Positions 18,701-27,802 of a stretch of DNA of 34,990 nucleotides are shown here, one piece after another. Position numbers and translations under genes: made by a program. The stretch's first letter is position 1. Each line of letters begins with the position of its first letter. The DNA comes from Candidatus Thorarchaeota archaeon. Lineage in GTDB: Archaea > Asgardarchaeota > Thorarchaeia > Thorarchaeales > Thorarchaeaceae. The notes beneath the pieces were generated by a model. That model made no database searches. It worked only from the letters and a program-made list of their open reading frames with translations, and was not told where the DNA came from. The DNA lies in the NCBI GenBank assembly GCA_030612365.1, contig JAUWOA010000011.1, positions 1 to 34,990 of the forward strand, read 5' to 3'.

Positions 18701-20656
18701 TTATGCCACCTCCTCCTGCATCTTGTTGGGTAACGCTGCAATCATATACGTGGCCTTTACTCGTTCAGGGTCCTGTCCTATGCTTCGCAACATGTCCTGT
18801 GTGAACTTCACAACCAGCTCAGCCATATGATCTCCTGTCTGATGATGACAACCACCAGGTGGGCAATGGGCAACAATAACGCGGTCAGCGCCCACCGTCA
18901 ACCCTTTCAGAATCTCTATTGGGGAAACCATTCCCGCACACGGGAATTGAATCACATATGTTCCGGTAGGATAGCCCTTTCCAGTGAAACCTGCAAGGTC
19001 TATCGATGCGTTTGCGCACTCACTGCATGCGTATACGAATGTGAAGGGTTTCTCGCCCTCCATCTTCTTGTGGTTTTCCGCAAGGGCTTCGAGTCTGGCA
19101 AACCATGACTCCTTGCTGTGAGATTGAAACTCAATAGCCCGCGTGGGACAAGCCGAAACACAAATGCCACAGAACTCGCAATGCTGAGAGATGTGAGTTA
19201 CCTTGCCATCCACAAGTCTCAATGCGTCATTCGGACATGCCTCAATGCACGCCTCACAGACATCACATTGCTCCTCGTCAATGATTGGGATCCAGCCTTT
19301 GCGTCGAGTGGAAGCTCGGATATCCTTGAATACTTCTAGAGCCGCATTCCCGGCGGATGCCGTCGCATCATCAATACTCATTGGCATCTTGCCATTACCA
19401 GCAATGTAGATTCCTCTCTTAGATGTCTGGACGGGCTTGTTCTTCAAGTACCGGGTCGTGATGAATCCATCTTCATCCAGACTCAACCCTGCTATTCTAG
19501 CGAGCTCAGCTGTATCGCCTCTCGGTCGAGTCATAGTTTGAAGTACTAGTAAATCAACAACAAACTCTCTAATCTGCGATTCCAGTGTATTCTCTAGCCG
19601 ACAGACCATTCCTTCCTTGGTATCTTTGACCTTCTCCAAAGTACCTCTGACAAAGATGACACCAGATTCTCGAGCGGCTCGGTAAATGTTCTCATCTTCT
19701 GTTCTTATGTTTGAATGCGCCACAATGACAGTGTTGCCTTTCTTCACAGCCTTGGTGACAACTCGAAGAAGGTAGCCGCCCTCAACAGCACAGAGATGAT
19801 GAGTTGGGTCAACTGCGACCAACACTGTCCTCACATCCTTTGGTTCTTGCTTTTCAACGAGGGTTGCAAGATCCCCAAGGAGTATCGTTCGATCAGATTT
19901 ACCATAGAGCAACTTCCTTGCCATGGGCGGCGGCTTTTGCTCAACATTGGTCGCAATAACAATCGAGCCGCAGTCAATGGTCGATATTTTCCCATCAGGA
20001 CACGCGAGGGACACGCCATACTTCCCAGCCCGACCCTTGAGCCCGGTTATGGTACAGCATATCGTCGTCGCGGATGCAGTGGCAGACACTAACTCCTTGA
20101 CCATTTTCGTGAGGGTTTCTTCATCAGCCATGAATCGGCCAGCCTCAACATAGGCTGTATCATCCCACGGACAAGGCTCAAGAATTGTTACATCAATGCC
20201 CAGGTGTAGGAGGTCCGCAGCTACCTTCAGGCCACACATGCCTCCACCGACAACTAAGACCTCCTTCTCCATATGGTTCTCCACAACTGTTGGAGGATCC
20301 ATGTGATCGACTCTGATTGCAGCATCACGCAATAGCACTACAGCCTTGTTTGAAGCGCCCTTCAAGTCGTCAGAGTGAACCCATGCCACATGCTCTCTCA
20401 AAGGCACAAAGGAAACAGACTCAGTCTTCAGTTTCTCAGACATGGGCATGCCAATAATCTGTGATGTGCAGGCTCCAACGACTACGCTGTCCTCATTGGA
20501 AACTTCTGATTCCAAAAAGGCAAGTCCTTCTTTCAGGCACAGCGCGTCGTGAATCTGAACACTGTCGAAGACGTCCTTCAGCTCCTTCTCAATGCGCAGA
20601 AAGTCTAGCTTCTTATCGAGTGTCCTGTTACAGGTACACAGAAACAGCTTCTTCAT
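18701..20656 (-). CDS. HdrA-like flavoprotein with C-terminal ferredoxin and fused MvhD domain
   Basis: VLVVGGGMCGLKVAADLLHLGIDVTILEPCPWD FAD site; GIYIAGNGKMPMSIDDATASAGNAA; CDVCEACIEACP and CEFCGICVSACP; MvhD-like YACSECANASIDLAGF...FPCAGMVSPIEILKGLTVGADRVIVAHCPPGGCHH. Confidence 0.9.
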   Translation of the reverse strand: MKKLFLCTCNRTLDKKLDFLRIEKELKDVFDSVQIHDALCLKEGLAFLESEVSNEDSVVVGACTSQIIGMPMSEKLKTESVSFVPLREHVAWVHSDDLKGASNKAVVLLRDAAIRVDHMDPPTVVENHMEKEVLVVGGGMCGLKVAADLLHLGIDVTILEPCPWDDTAYVEAGRFMADEETLTKMVKELVSATASATTICCTITGLKGRAGKYGVSLACPDGKISTIDCGSIVIATNVEQKPPPMARKLLYGKSDRTILLGDLATLVEKQEPKDVRTVLVAVDPTHHLCAVEGGYLLRVVTKAVKKGNTVIVAHSNIRTEDENIYRAARESGVIFVRGTLEKVKDTKEGMVCRLENTLESQIREFVVDLLVLQTMTRPRGDTAELARIAGLSLDEDGFITTRYLKNKPVQTSKRGIYIAGNGKMPMSIDDATASAGNAALEVFKDIRASTRRKGWIPIIDEEQCDVCEACIEACPNDALRLVDGKVTHISQHCEFCGICVSACPTRAIEFQSHSKESWFARLEALAENHKKMEGEKPFTFVYACSECANASIDLAGFTGKGYPTGTYVIQFPCAGMVSPIEILKGLTVGADRVIVAHCPPGGCHHQTGDHMAELVVKFTQDMLRSIGQDPERVKATYMIAALPNKMQEEVA

Positions 20657-21922
20657 CTAACGACCACCCTCCAAGTCAGCATACACTTTCAGTGCAATGG
20701 CATTCGCCTCCACAATACTAGTCGGTATATCCTCAGGACCTGTGGCCGTGCCACACGCATAGACACGCCCTTCTTTGATCACTCTTGACGCAAACCCGTA
20801 TTCACCCAGGAAATCTGCCAAGACCTCACTCTGACTGGCAAGTGGAGATAATGGGGATGCTAGGACCACTAGGTCAGATTCAATCTCCATCCGTTGCTGG
20901 GTCTGTGTGTCTTCAACGATTGTAGTGGGCTTGCCGTTCCTGACAACAACCCGGTCAGGCTTCCCTCTGAGGAACTTCACGCCCTTCTCTCTTGCCAAGT
21001 CCAGATAATGGTCGCTTGCTTTCTGAACGCGCAGATCCATGTAGCATATCGTCACATCGATCTCCTTGTCCCTCAGCATGTTTGCATGCTTCAGACTGTA
21101 TGTACAACAAGCTTGAGAGCAGTACTCGGTGGCTTCCAAGTCCCTACTGCCAGCGCATAATACCATCGTCACCTTCGCCGCAGCGTTTCCGGATGATGTG
21201 ATTATTTGACCGTCCGTATCACCAGCTGGATCAATCAGCCTTGCCAATTCTCTTTGAGTGATTATATCGTCAGATTCGCTGTAAGAATAGCCGGGCAAAT
21301 TGAGAGGTATCTTCTCCTCAGTGCCCGTCGCTAGAATCAGAGCATCAGCTTTAATGGTACGGGTCTTAGCCTTCTCTTCGAGATTAATCGCATCGACTCC
21401 ACAGACTTCAACGCACTTGCCACACTGGGTGCAGTGGTCCATGTCAATAAGCGGAGCGAGTGGGACACCTTGAGATACTGGTCGGTAGATTGCTTTTCTA
21501 GTGCCGCCCCGGATTGCATATTCATCTGGGATTTCAACATCGCATACATTAATGCACTCAAGGCATACAACACATCGGTCAAGAAGAACGTAGCGTGGAT
21601 GTGACTTGATAGAAACAGAGAACTTTCCATCTGCTTCAGATATTGACTTTATCTCCGTCTGAGTGTATAGCTTTAGATTCTTCTTCAACGTCAGCAGACT
21701 TCTATACTGACACCGTCGATGATGTCCATCGAACAGCTCTTCACACGCATCCAAACAAAGAGCACAATCGCCTGTGGGGTAAACACGCCCCATGTGTGTT
21801 GCAAGGCCGCCGATAATAGGCTCCTTTTCAATTAGATGAACTGTAACACCCAAGTCAGTGAGCTGCTGAGTGACTTGAATACCAGCCATACCAGCTCCGA
21901 TAACAACAGCAGTCTTTGCCAT
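20657..21922 (-). CDS. hdrA: HdrA-like heterodisulfide reductase subunit A
   Basis: VVIGAGMAGIQVTQQLTDLGVTVHLIEKEPIIGG; CVVCLECINVCDV and CTQCGKCVEVCGVDAI; CAGSRDLEATEYCSQACCTYSLKHANM; GRVYACGTATGPEDIPTSIVEANAIA. Confidence 0.93.
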   Translation of the reverse strand: MAKTAVVIGAGMAGIQVTQQLTDLGVTVHLIEKEPIIGGLATHMGRVYPTGDCALCLDACEELFDGHHRRCQYRSLLTLKKNLKLYTQTEIKSISEADGKFSVSIKSHPRYVLLDRCVVCLECINVCDVEIPDEYAIRGGTRKAIYRPVSQGVPLAPLIDMDHCTQCGKCVEVCGVDAINLEEKAKTRTIKADALILATGTEEKIPLNLPGYSYSESDDIITQRELARLIDPAGDTDGQIITSSGNAAAKVTMVLCAGSRDLEATEYCSQACCTYSLKHANMLRDKEIDVTICYMDLRVQKASDHYLDLAREKGVKFLRGKPDRVVVRNGKPTTIVEDTQTQQRMEIESDLVVLASPLSPLASQSEVLADFLGEYGFASRVIKEGRVYACGTATGPEDIPTSIVEANAIALKVYADLEGGR

Positions 21923-22840
21923 CTATGCGGCACCTCCAATTTTCTCAAGCAGCGGCCCCACTTTGACCCGATGATACCGCCTTGCATTGGATATGACCAT
22001 GTCCTTCATTCCCATCGCTATGGCCAGCAACTCTCCCAGATACAACACAGGGATGCTATACTCGGGGTCGAATTTCGCGGTTGCTTTTTTCTGCTGCATC
22101 TCCAACTGAGTGTAGCATGTCGGGCAAACTACTATGATAGCGTCTGCGCCTGATGCTCGGATTTTTTCGATTCTTTGCGCAGTGAGTGTGAATGCTTTGT
22201 CCTCATCTGAAGGCGTAATCGGAGCCCCACAGCAGGACATCTTATCTTCGAATTCCGCCACCTCGGCACCTGTGACTTCTATCAAGTCATCCATCCACAT
22301 TGGTTGCTCAGCATCGTCCATGTGAGTCGCTTCTAGTGGCCTCACAAGATGGCATCCATAGTGTGGTGCAAACTTCAATCCTGTGAGTGGGTGAGTAATC
22401 TCCTTCTTTATGCGTTCCAGCCCGACATCCCCATGAAGAACATGAAGGATATTCTTAACAGTTAGGTCTCCAGTCACCTTCAGCCCGACCGTCTTGAGCC
22501 GTTCATTGATTCTGCCCTTCAGCTTTTCATCTTCCTGAATCATGTGATTCGCAACAGCCAAAGTATGGAAACAACCACTGCAAAGAGCGACAGTTTCCAA
22601 TCCGGTGGTTTCGCTAACAGCAACATTCCTAGCAGCTAGCGTTACCCAGGCGTCGAAGTCAACTCCTGTAAACGTCGTGGGTTCCGGACAGCAGGCGTGT
22701 CCCGGGTTCGCTTCCAACTCTATGTCGAGTCTCTTCAGAACCGCTCGCGCGGCCATCTCGAAATGGGGAAGCCTAAATGGGATCATACAGCCTGGGAAGT
22801 AAGTGTAAGTCTTTGCCTTACTCATTGCTCCCGCCTCCAT
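21923..22840 (-). CDS. hdrB: Heterodisulfide reductase subunit B (two CCG domains)
   Basis: FPGCMIP...HACCPEPTTFTG...CSGCFHTL and HYGCHLVRP...SCCGAP...CPTCYTQLE: both noncubane-cluster Cys sets present. Internal ATG at 22825 is also plausible. Confidence 0.95.
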   Translation of the reverse strand: MEAGAMSKAKTYTYFPGCMIPFRLPHFEMAARAVLKRLDIELEANPGHACCPEPTTFTGVDFDAWVTLAARNVAVSETTGLETVALCSGCFHTLAVANHMIQEDEKLKGRINERLKTVGLKVTGDLTVKNILHVLHGDVGLERIKKEITHPLTGLKFAPHYGCHLVRPLEATHMDDAEQPMWMDDLIEVTGAEVAEFEDKMSCCGAPITPSDEDKAFTLTAQRIEKIRASGADAIIVVCPTCYTQLEMQQKKATAKFDPEYSIPVLYLGELLAIAMGMKDMVISNARRYHRVKVGPLLEKIGGAA

Positions 22841-23345
22841 ATACTGACTCCACTGTTTCTAACTTCTTTGCAAGCCCAATCTCCTTGAGCACACTTGCGA
22901 TTTGATCAACTGGAGGCTGACCAAGGTCGGGGAGACCCATCTTGTCCCGAGTCTTGAGCATGGATTCATTTACCATAATGGTGCGTCCACCCGCAAGTAT
23001 TGCCCTTGCCCTATCGAGAGCTCCCTGTGGCGTATTGCCCCCTACAAGGCCCCTAACCTTCGCCAAAATGAGCAGATGCGGTATCTTAACATGCTCAGGG
23101 CATCTAACCTCGCATTGCTCGCATGTCAGGCAAGTCCAGACTAGCTGTTCCTCCGTCAAGGACTCATCAGCAAGTAGAATCTTCTGAAGGAATAATCGAG
23201 GATTGAAAGAATTGTCAATCGCTGCGACCGGGCAAGCGCTGGTGCATCGTCCACACTGATAGCACCTGAGCAGCGTTTCTCCTTCGGGCTGCTCTAGAAC
23301 CCAGTTACGGAAAGCCAAGTCGGATGTAGACCTAAGTACGACCAT
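22818..23345 (-). CDS. hdrC: Heterodisulfide reductase subunit C
   Basis: CYQCGRCTSACPVAAI and CLTCEQCEVRCPEHV 4Fe-4S motifs; overlaps hdrB. Confidence 0.94.
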   Translation of the reverse strand: MVVLRSTSDLAFRNWVLEQPEGETLLRCYQCGRCTSACPVAAIDNSFNPRLFLQKILLADESLTEEQLVWTCLTCEQCEVRCPEHVKIPHLLILAKVRGLVGGNTPQGALDRARAILAGGRTIMVNESMLKTRDKMGLPDLGQPPVDQIASVLKEIGLAKKLETVESVYGGGSNE

Positions 23346-23586
23346 TGCAATTGTCCACCACTTGCTCGTCTCGGAGTGTTCGCAATCGAACCAAAGGTGT
23401 ATTTTAGCTCACCGATTGCTACATGACTTGACTGAATGCTTCCGAAGGCTTACACCCCATAACCAAGTATGTCGATAATTAATAGTGCATTGCAACAAAG
23501 TAAGAGAAACGTGACATCAATCTGAAAGTGAAAGAATCCTAAAAGGAACATCCAGAGATTGAAAGGAACAAGACACGTTTCCCAGC

Positions 23587-24876
23587 CTACGTGCGTCCAC
23601 TGGTTTCAGTGACATGACAGGAACAGCTAATGCATGGATCATACGCTCTAATGAGTCGATTCAGATAGAGCTTGATCTCGTCAGGAGGTTTGCTACCTAT
23701 CAGGGGGAAAAAGGCTCTTACATCTTCCTCCATGTTGACGTAGTTCATCGTCGTAGGAGCTATAATATCCGCCTTCTTCAGAAGACCGTTCTTATCGAAC
23801 TCATATGAATGCAACAACGAGCCGCGTGGGGCCTCAGCGATATGGGTACCCCGCCCGCCTCTAGGCACAACCTTTGGTTCATGCCACTCCAAGTCGCTGC
23901 TCAGAAGCCCATCTATGGTCTGTTCAGTCATCTCGAACACCTGCGCACACTCTATGAGCTGAGCAGCGTTATTGTGGAAGGTATTGTAACTTGGCAGCTT
24001 GATTCCCAACTGTTTGAGTGTCTTTTTCGCAAATGGTAGTAAATGGTCGTTGTTAATATTGAGGCGTGCAAGAGCGCCAACGAAAAAGCCACAGCCATTC
24101 ATCGTTCCAGCCTTGGCAAAGCTATAATCTGGCACATATTCCTTAATGTAACTCTTGTAGTCCTCTACAGGAGCCCTAAGCCCGCCAAGTGTGGCGATAT
24201 CGCCATCAACCAAAGCGTATTCATCCTCTCTGCGAATGCACAGATAGTCGGTTTTTCGCTCGAAGGGGATCTCCTCAAGGGTAGCCCAAACGTCGATTGC
24301 GGTTTGTAGCTTGGGGCGAGACTCCTTAATCCTCTCTTTCATATGCTCAAGATCTTGATGTGTGGGGTACGCGCTGAACCCGCCAACCATAGGCGTTACT
24401 TGGTGTACCTCACGGCCACCGGTCAGTATCTGCATGTCGTTGCCGAGCTTTTTCAGTTCCAAAGCGATTTTCACAACATCTGGATACTCCGCAGCCGCTG
24501 AAATCACACTCTCGTGACCGATATAGTCAGGAAGCGCCAAGTACAGTGCATGCAGAATGTGCGACTCGATATACTCGCCCCAGACAAGGAGCTTTCGAAG
24601 ATTGGTGTCCTGTTGATCCACTTCAATTCCCATGGCCTTTTCCACAGCCCTCGTGGAAACCAATCTATGAGATGCGCTGCAGATGGCACATATGCGGCAA
24701 GCTATCTCCGGAACTTCGGTGTATTCCCGACCTACTAGAAAAGCTTCGAAGAGTCGAGCACCCTCATCGACAGACATTTTGACATCTTCAAGCTTGCCAT
24801 CTTTTGTGGTAACGTACAGGGAACCATGCCCTTCAACGCGTGTTATGTGTCTGATCTCGATTTTCTCTGTTGCCAT
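23587..24876 (-). CDS. hydA: NiFe hydrogenase large (alpha) subunit, group 3b/sulfhydrogenase type by context
   Basis: ITRVEGHGSLYV; N-terminal RICAICSASH and C-terminal DPCISCSCH NiFe ligand motifs; hydBGDA gene order. Confidence 0.95.
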   Translation of the reverse strand: MATEKIEIRHITRVEGHGSLYVTTKDGKLEDVKMSVDEGARLFEAFLVGREYTEVPEIACRICAICSASHRLVSTRAVEKAMGIEVDQQDTNLRKLLVWGEYIESHILHALYLALPDYIGHESVISAAAEYPDVVKIALELKKLGNDMQILTGGREVHQVTPMVGGFSAYPTHQDLEHMKERIKESRPKLQTAIDVWATLEEIPFERKTDYLCIRREDEYALVDGDIATLGGLRAPVEDYKSYIKEYVPDYSFAKAGTMNGCGFFVGALARLNINNDHLLPFAKKTLKQLGIKLPSYNTFHNNAAQLIECAQVFEMTEQTIDGLLSSDLEWHEPKVVPRGGRGTHIAEAPRGSLLHSYEFDKNGLLKKADIIAPTTMNYVNMEEDVRAFFPLIGSKPPDEIKLYLNRLIRAYDPCISCSCHVTETSGRT

Positions 24877-25649
24877 CAGAAATTCAACTCCTTAAACTCC
24901 GGCGCATCAGCCACGACAGGACAATACTTGAGGAATTTCCGTTTGATGTCATCATCCGTGGCTCCCATCTCTTTCAGTATCTTGTACTCTGCCCCCCAAT
25001 TGACCTGGGCAACAGGCCCGCGACAACCCTCGCAGGTCGCTCCGTAGGTGGGACAGATTGCTCCACACCCTGCTGATGTAACGGGACCCATGCAGAACTT
25101 GTTCTCTTTCAGGAGACATGCATTCTCGCGAATCTTGCATTCGTAACAAACCGCATAGTTGGGGATGTTAGGTGTCTTTCCTACAGCCAACGCTTTGACA
25201 GTCCTGATGAACTCGTCCTTGTCCATTGGACATCCTGGCAGCTCATGATCCACGTGAACATAGTCAGCGACTCTCTTGATGGGGATGACATCCAAGTGGT
25301 CATTCTTCTCGCCGTAGACGATTCGCTTCATCTCATCGATATCTTGGAAGTTCCTCATTGCCGGAAGCCCGCCATGGGTGGCACATGTGCCTATTGCCAC
25401 GAGTATTCTAGAGTTCTCTCGTATCGTCTTTATCCGCTCTACTTCCTCTTGCTTGGCTATTGACCCCTCCACAAAGGCGATGTCCCATGGGCCCTTGCTG
25501 TTTTCTGACTTAACCATCCTCCAAGTGGTTATATCTATGAGTTCAAGAAGCTCAAGCAGGTGGTCCTCTATATTGAGAATATTCAACTGACACCCAGCGC
25601 ATCCTGTGAATCCAAAGATGCCAACGGTTGGCTTGCCGTTGTCACCCAT
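24876..25649 (-). CDS. hydD: NiFe hydrogenase small (delta) subunit
   Basis: GFTGCAGCQLNILN; VAIGTCATHGGLPAMRN; LPGCPMDKDEF; CYECKIRENACLLKENKFCMGPVTSAGCGAICPTYGATCEGCRGP. Confidence 0.95.
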   Translation of the reverse strand: MGDNGKPTVGIFGFTGCAGCQLNILNIEDHLLELLELIDITTWRMVKSENSKGPWDIAFVEGSIAKQEEVERIKTIRENSRILVAIGTCATHGGLPAMRNFQDIDEMKRIVYGEKNDHLDVIPIKRVADYVHVDHELPGCPMDKDEFIRTVKALAVGKTPNIPNYAVCYECKIRENACLLKENKFCMGPVTSAGCGAICPTYGATCEGCRGPVAQVNWGAEYKILKEMGATDDDIKRKFLKYCPVVADAPEFKELNF

Positions 25650-26501
25650 CTAGATGGCCTCCTGGAGCCTCTGCACCTCAGAGAATGTGAACACAGGACC
25701 GTCAATACATGTCAGCTTGTGCCCTATCTGGCAATGAGCACACTTCCCTACTCCGCACTGCATCTTGCGTTCCAGTGACAAGAGAATGTCATCTCCCTTG
25801 AAGCCTAGCTTCATCAGGTCCTGCACAACGAACTTGTACATGACAGGTGGACCACAAATCATCGCTACAGTGTTCTCAGAAGCTACCTTGCATACGTCAA
25901 ACAAGCAAGTGACAACACCTACGTTTCCCTGCCACGTTTCATGACACTCGTCAACAGTCTGGTGCATCTCTACATCTGCAGCATTGGGCCAAACGTTCTC
26001 CAGCTCATCTACAAAGACTCGTTCGTCTGGAAGGCAGGCACCGTAGAAGATTGTGACCTTGCCATAGTCATCTCGCTTGTCCACAACGTAGTTTATGACA
26101 GATCGTAACGGAACCATGCCGATTCCGCCTGCGATAAAGAGCAAGTTCTTCCCGCAAAGCTTGTCAATTGGGAATCCATTTCCATACGGACCCCTGATGC
26201 CAACCACGTTGCCAACATTGAGATTGTGTATAGCATCTGTTACGTCCCCAGTCTGTCTTATTCCAAGCTCCAGATTGCCCGGTCTGGTTGGTGTCGAGCT
26301 TACGGAGAATGGAGCTTCACCAATGCCGAAGATGCTGACTTGCACGAACTGGCCAGGGCTATAGGTGAAGTACTTGCGGACATTGTTATCAAGAAACTCG
26401 AACTCGAATAGACTCTCCATTTCAGTCAGTTTGGTTTTTTTCACGAGTTTCGCCAGATCGGGCAGGTACTCGTTCGTTCTAGTCAATGTAATCTGCACCA
26501 T
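25650..26501 (-). CDS. hydG: Sulfhydrogenase gamma subunit: FAD/NAD(P)-binding reductase with 2Fe-2S motif
   Basis: APFSVSSTPTRPGNLELGIRQTG; LLFIAGGIGMVPLRSVI; ICGPPVMYKFV; CGVGKCAHCQIGHKLTCIDGPVF. Confidence 0.94.
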   Translation of the reverse strand: MVQITLTRTNEYLPDLAKLVKKTKLTEMESLFEFEFLDNNVRKYFTYSPGQFVQVSIFGIGEAPFSVSSTPTRPGNLELGIRQTGDVTDAIHNLNVGNVVGIRGPYGNGFPIDKLCGKNLLFIAGGIGMVPLRSVINYVVDKRDDYGKVTIFYGACLPDERVFVDELENVWPNAADVEMHQTVDECHETWQGNVGVVTCLFDVCKVASENTVAMICGPPVMYKFVVQDLMKLGFKGDDILLSLERKMQCGVGKCAHCQIGHKLTCIDGPVFTFSEVQRLQEAI

Positions 26502-27569
26502 TTAGCCCCCTTTCACAACTGGTGCCCCGACCCATCTCTTCTGGAGCTCGTAGGCCACATCCTTGACACTTATGCCCGCAGGGCAGTGCTCAATACATCT
26601 TCCGCATCCCGTACACGCAATAATACCGTGATCGTGCAGAGCGCCTCTGATCTTGTGGTAGAATCGATGCTTCAGTCTGGCAGAAGGATCCCCTCTGAAG
26701 TTATGAGGCCCTGCCACTAGTGCGAAGTCATGATACAGACAGGTGGACCATTTCCGTGTTCGATCAGCGCCGCTGAGGGAGAGGTCAAGCTCGTCAGCGA
26801 CATCATAGCAATAGCATGTTGGACACACTAGGGCGCATGAGCCGCAGTTCATGCACTCCTCGCCCAGTCTGACCCAGATTGGGTCATCCCAAGCCATGTC
26901 AAAAGTTTCGTTGATGTTGTCCAGGTGAAGCCCAACTGGCAGGGACTTATGCTTGTGTTTCATTGAGGTCTTGAATGCCTTGTGCCCCTCATCGGTGGCT
27001 TCTCCTAATAGCTTGTCAGCTATCGTGAGCAGGCGATCTCCTTTGGGAGAGCCAACGTGCACGTAGTATTTGTCACCTGCGATGGGAGTCAAGTAGAGGT
27101 CATAGCCTTCGTTCACCATGTGTGTATTAACCGATTTGCAGAAGCCATACTTGCAGGGATCTATGCAATTGAGCCCAATTATCGTCGTATTCTCTCGTCG
27201 TGCCACATAGTATGGGTCTACGTACTTCCCTCCAAAGACTTTGTCCAAAAACAATAGCGCGTGGATGTCACAGGCATGCACACCCACAAGCAATTGGGGC
27301 CGCTCCGCCTTGACATCTGGCAGAGAGTCGTCTATGGACATCTCCCGCAGGTTGAAGCGCATCATCACTTCTTTTGAAGGTATGAAGAACTTCTTCAGCG
27401 ACATCATTGTGTTGTCATAGTCCATATCGATGCGATTGGGGTCATCGATCTTGTCGAATACCCAAGTTGTACGGCGTTGGACTGGTCCATAAACATCATA
27501 CTCGTCCATTGCAGCTTGGACCAGCTTGAGCAGATTACTCCTCTTCATTATATAGGTTGGACTCATCAA
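26502..27569 (-). CDS. hydB: Sulfhydrogenase beta subunit, 4Fe-4S protein
   Basis: PQLLVGVHACDIHALLFLDKVF; CMNCGSCALVCPTCYCYDVADEL; CTGCGRCIEHCPAGIS. Start may be the internal ATG at 27548. Confidence 0.93.
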   Translation of the reverse strand: MMSPTYIMKRSNLLKLVQAAMDEYDVYGPVQRRTTWVFDKIDDPNRIDMDYDNTMMSLKKFFIPSKEVMMRFNLREMSIDDSLPDVKAERPQLLVGVHACDIHALLFLDKVFGGKYVDPYYVARRENTTIIGLNCIDPCKYGFCKSVNTHMVNEGYDLYLTPIAGDKYYVHVGSPKGDRLLTIADKLLGEATDEGHKAFKTSMKHKHKSLPVGLHLDNINETFDMAWDDPIWVRLGEECMNCGSCALVCPTCYCYDVADELDLSLSGADRTRKWSTCLYHDFALVAGPHNFRGDPSARLKHRFYHKIRGALHDHGIIACTGCGRCIEHCPAGISVKDVAYELQKRWVGAPVVKGG

Positions 27570-27591
27570 TCACCAGCCCCATCGGTTTCAT

Positions 27592-27630
27592 TCATTGTTT
27601 TCTTATGCAGAATGTATCATAAACCTTGAG
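27592..27630 (-). promoter_or_regulatory. Candidate promoter of the hydrogenase operon
   Basis: Minus-strand ctcaaggTTTATGATac (TATA-like at 27616-27623) about 25 nt upstream of a plausible TSS close to the hydB start. Confidence 0.35.
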
Positions 27631-27723
27631 AGTCGAATAGTACCAAGAAACATCAACAACATCTATTAAAACAGTGCATTTTCGTAAGTTACATATCGAA
27701 ACCTATCATTTTCAACCCAAACA

Positions 27724-27795
27724 ATGAAAGCTGTCTTGAAGGAAGAAAACGGGGTGGTCATTAATGCCCGAGAGTACAAAGTGGTGAAGGTGTAA
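27724..27795 (+). CDS. Possible 23-aa small ORF upstream of the OB-fold gene (MKAVLKEENGVVINAREYKVVKV)
   Basis: Intact ATG...TAA read directly, 7 nt before the TTG start of the next gene; no homology evidence available. Confidence 0.3.
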   Translation: MKAVLKEENGVVINAREYKVVKV

Positions 27796-27802
27796 CAAGG
27801 AC

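Noticed and set aside
18701-21922. Possible in-frame TGA/selenocysteine in the HdrA or MvhD proteins, as known for some archaeal Hdr/Vhu subunits
   Set aside because: The expected positions carry Cys codons or are degenerate, and the ORFs are continuous without recoded TGA.
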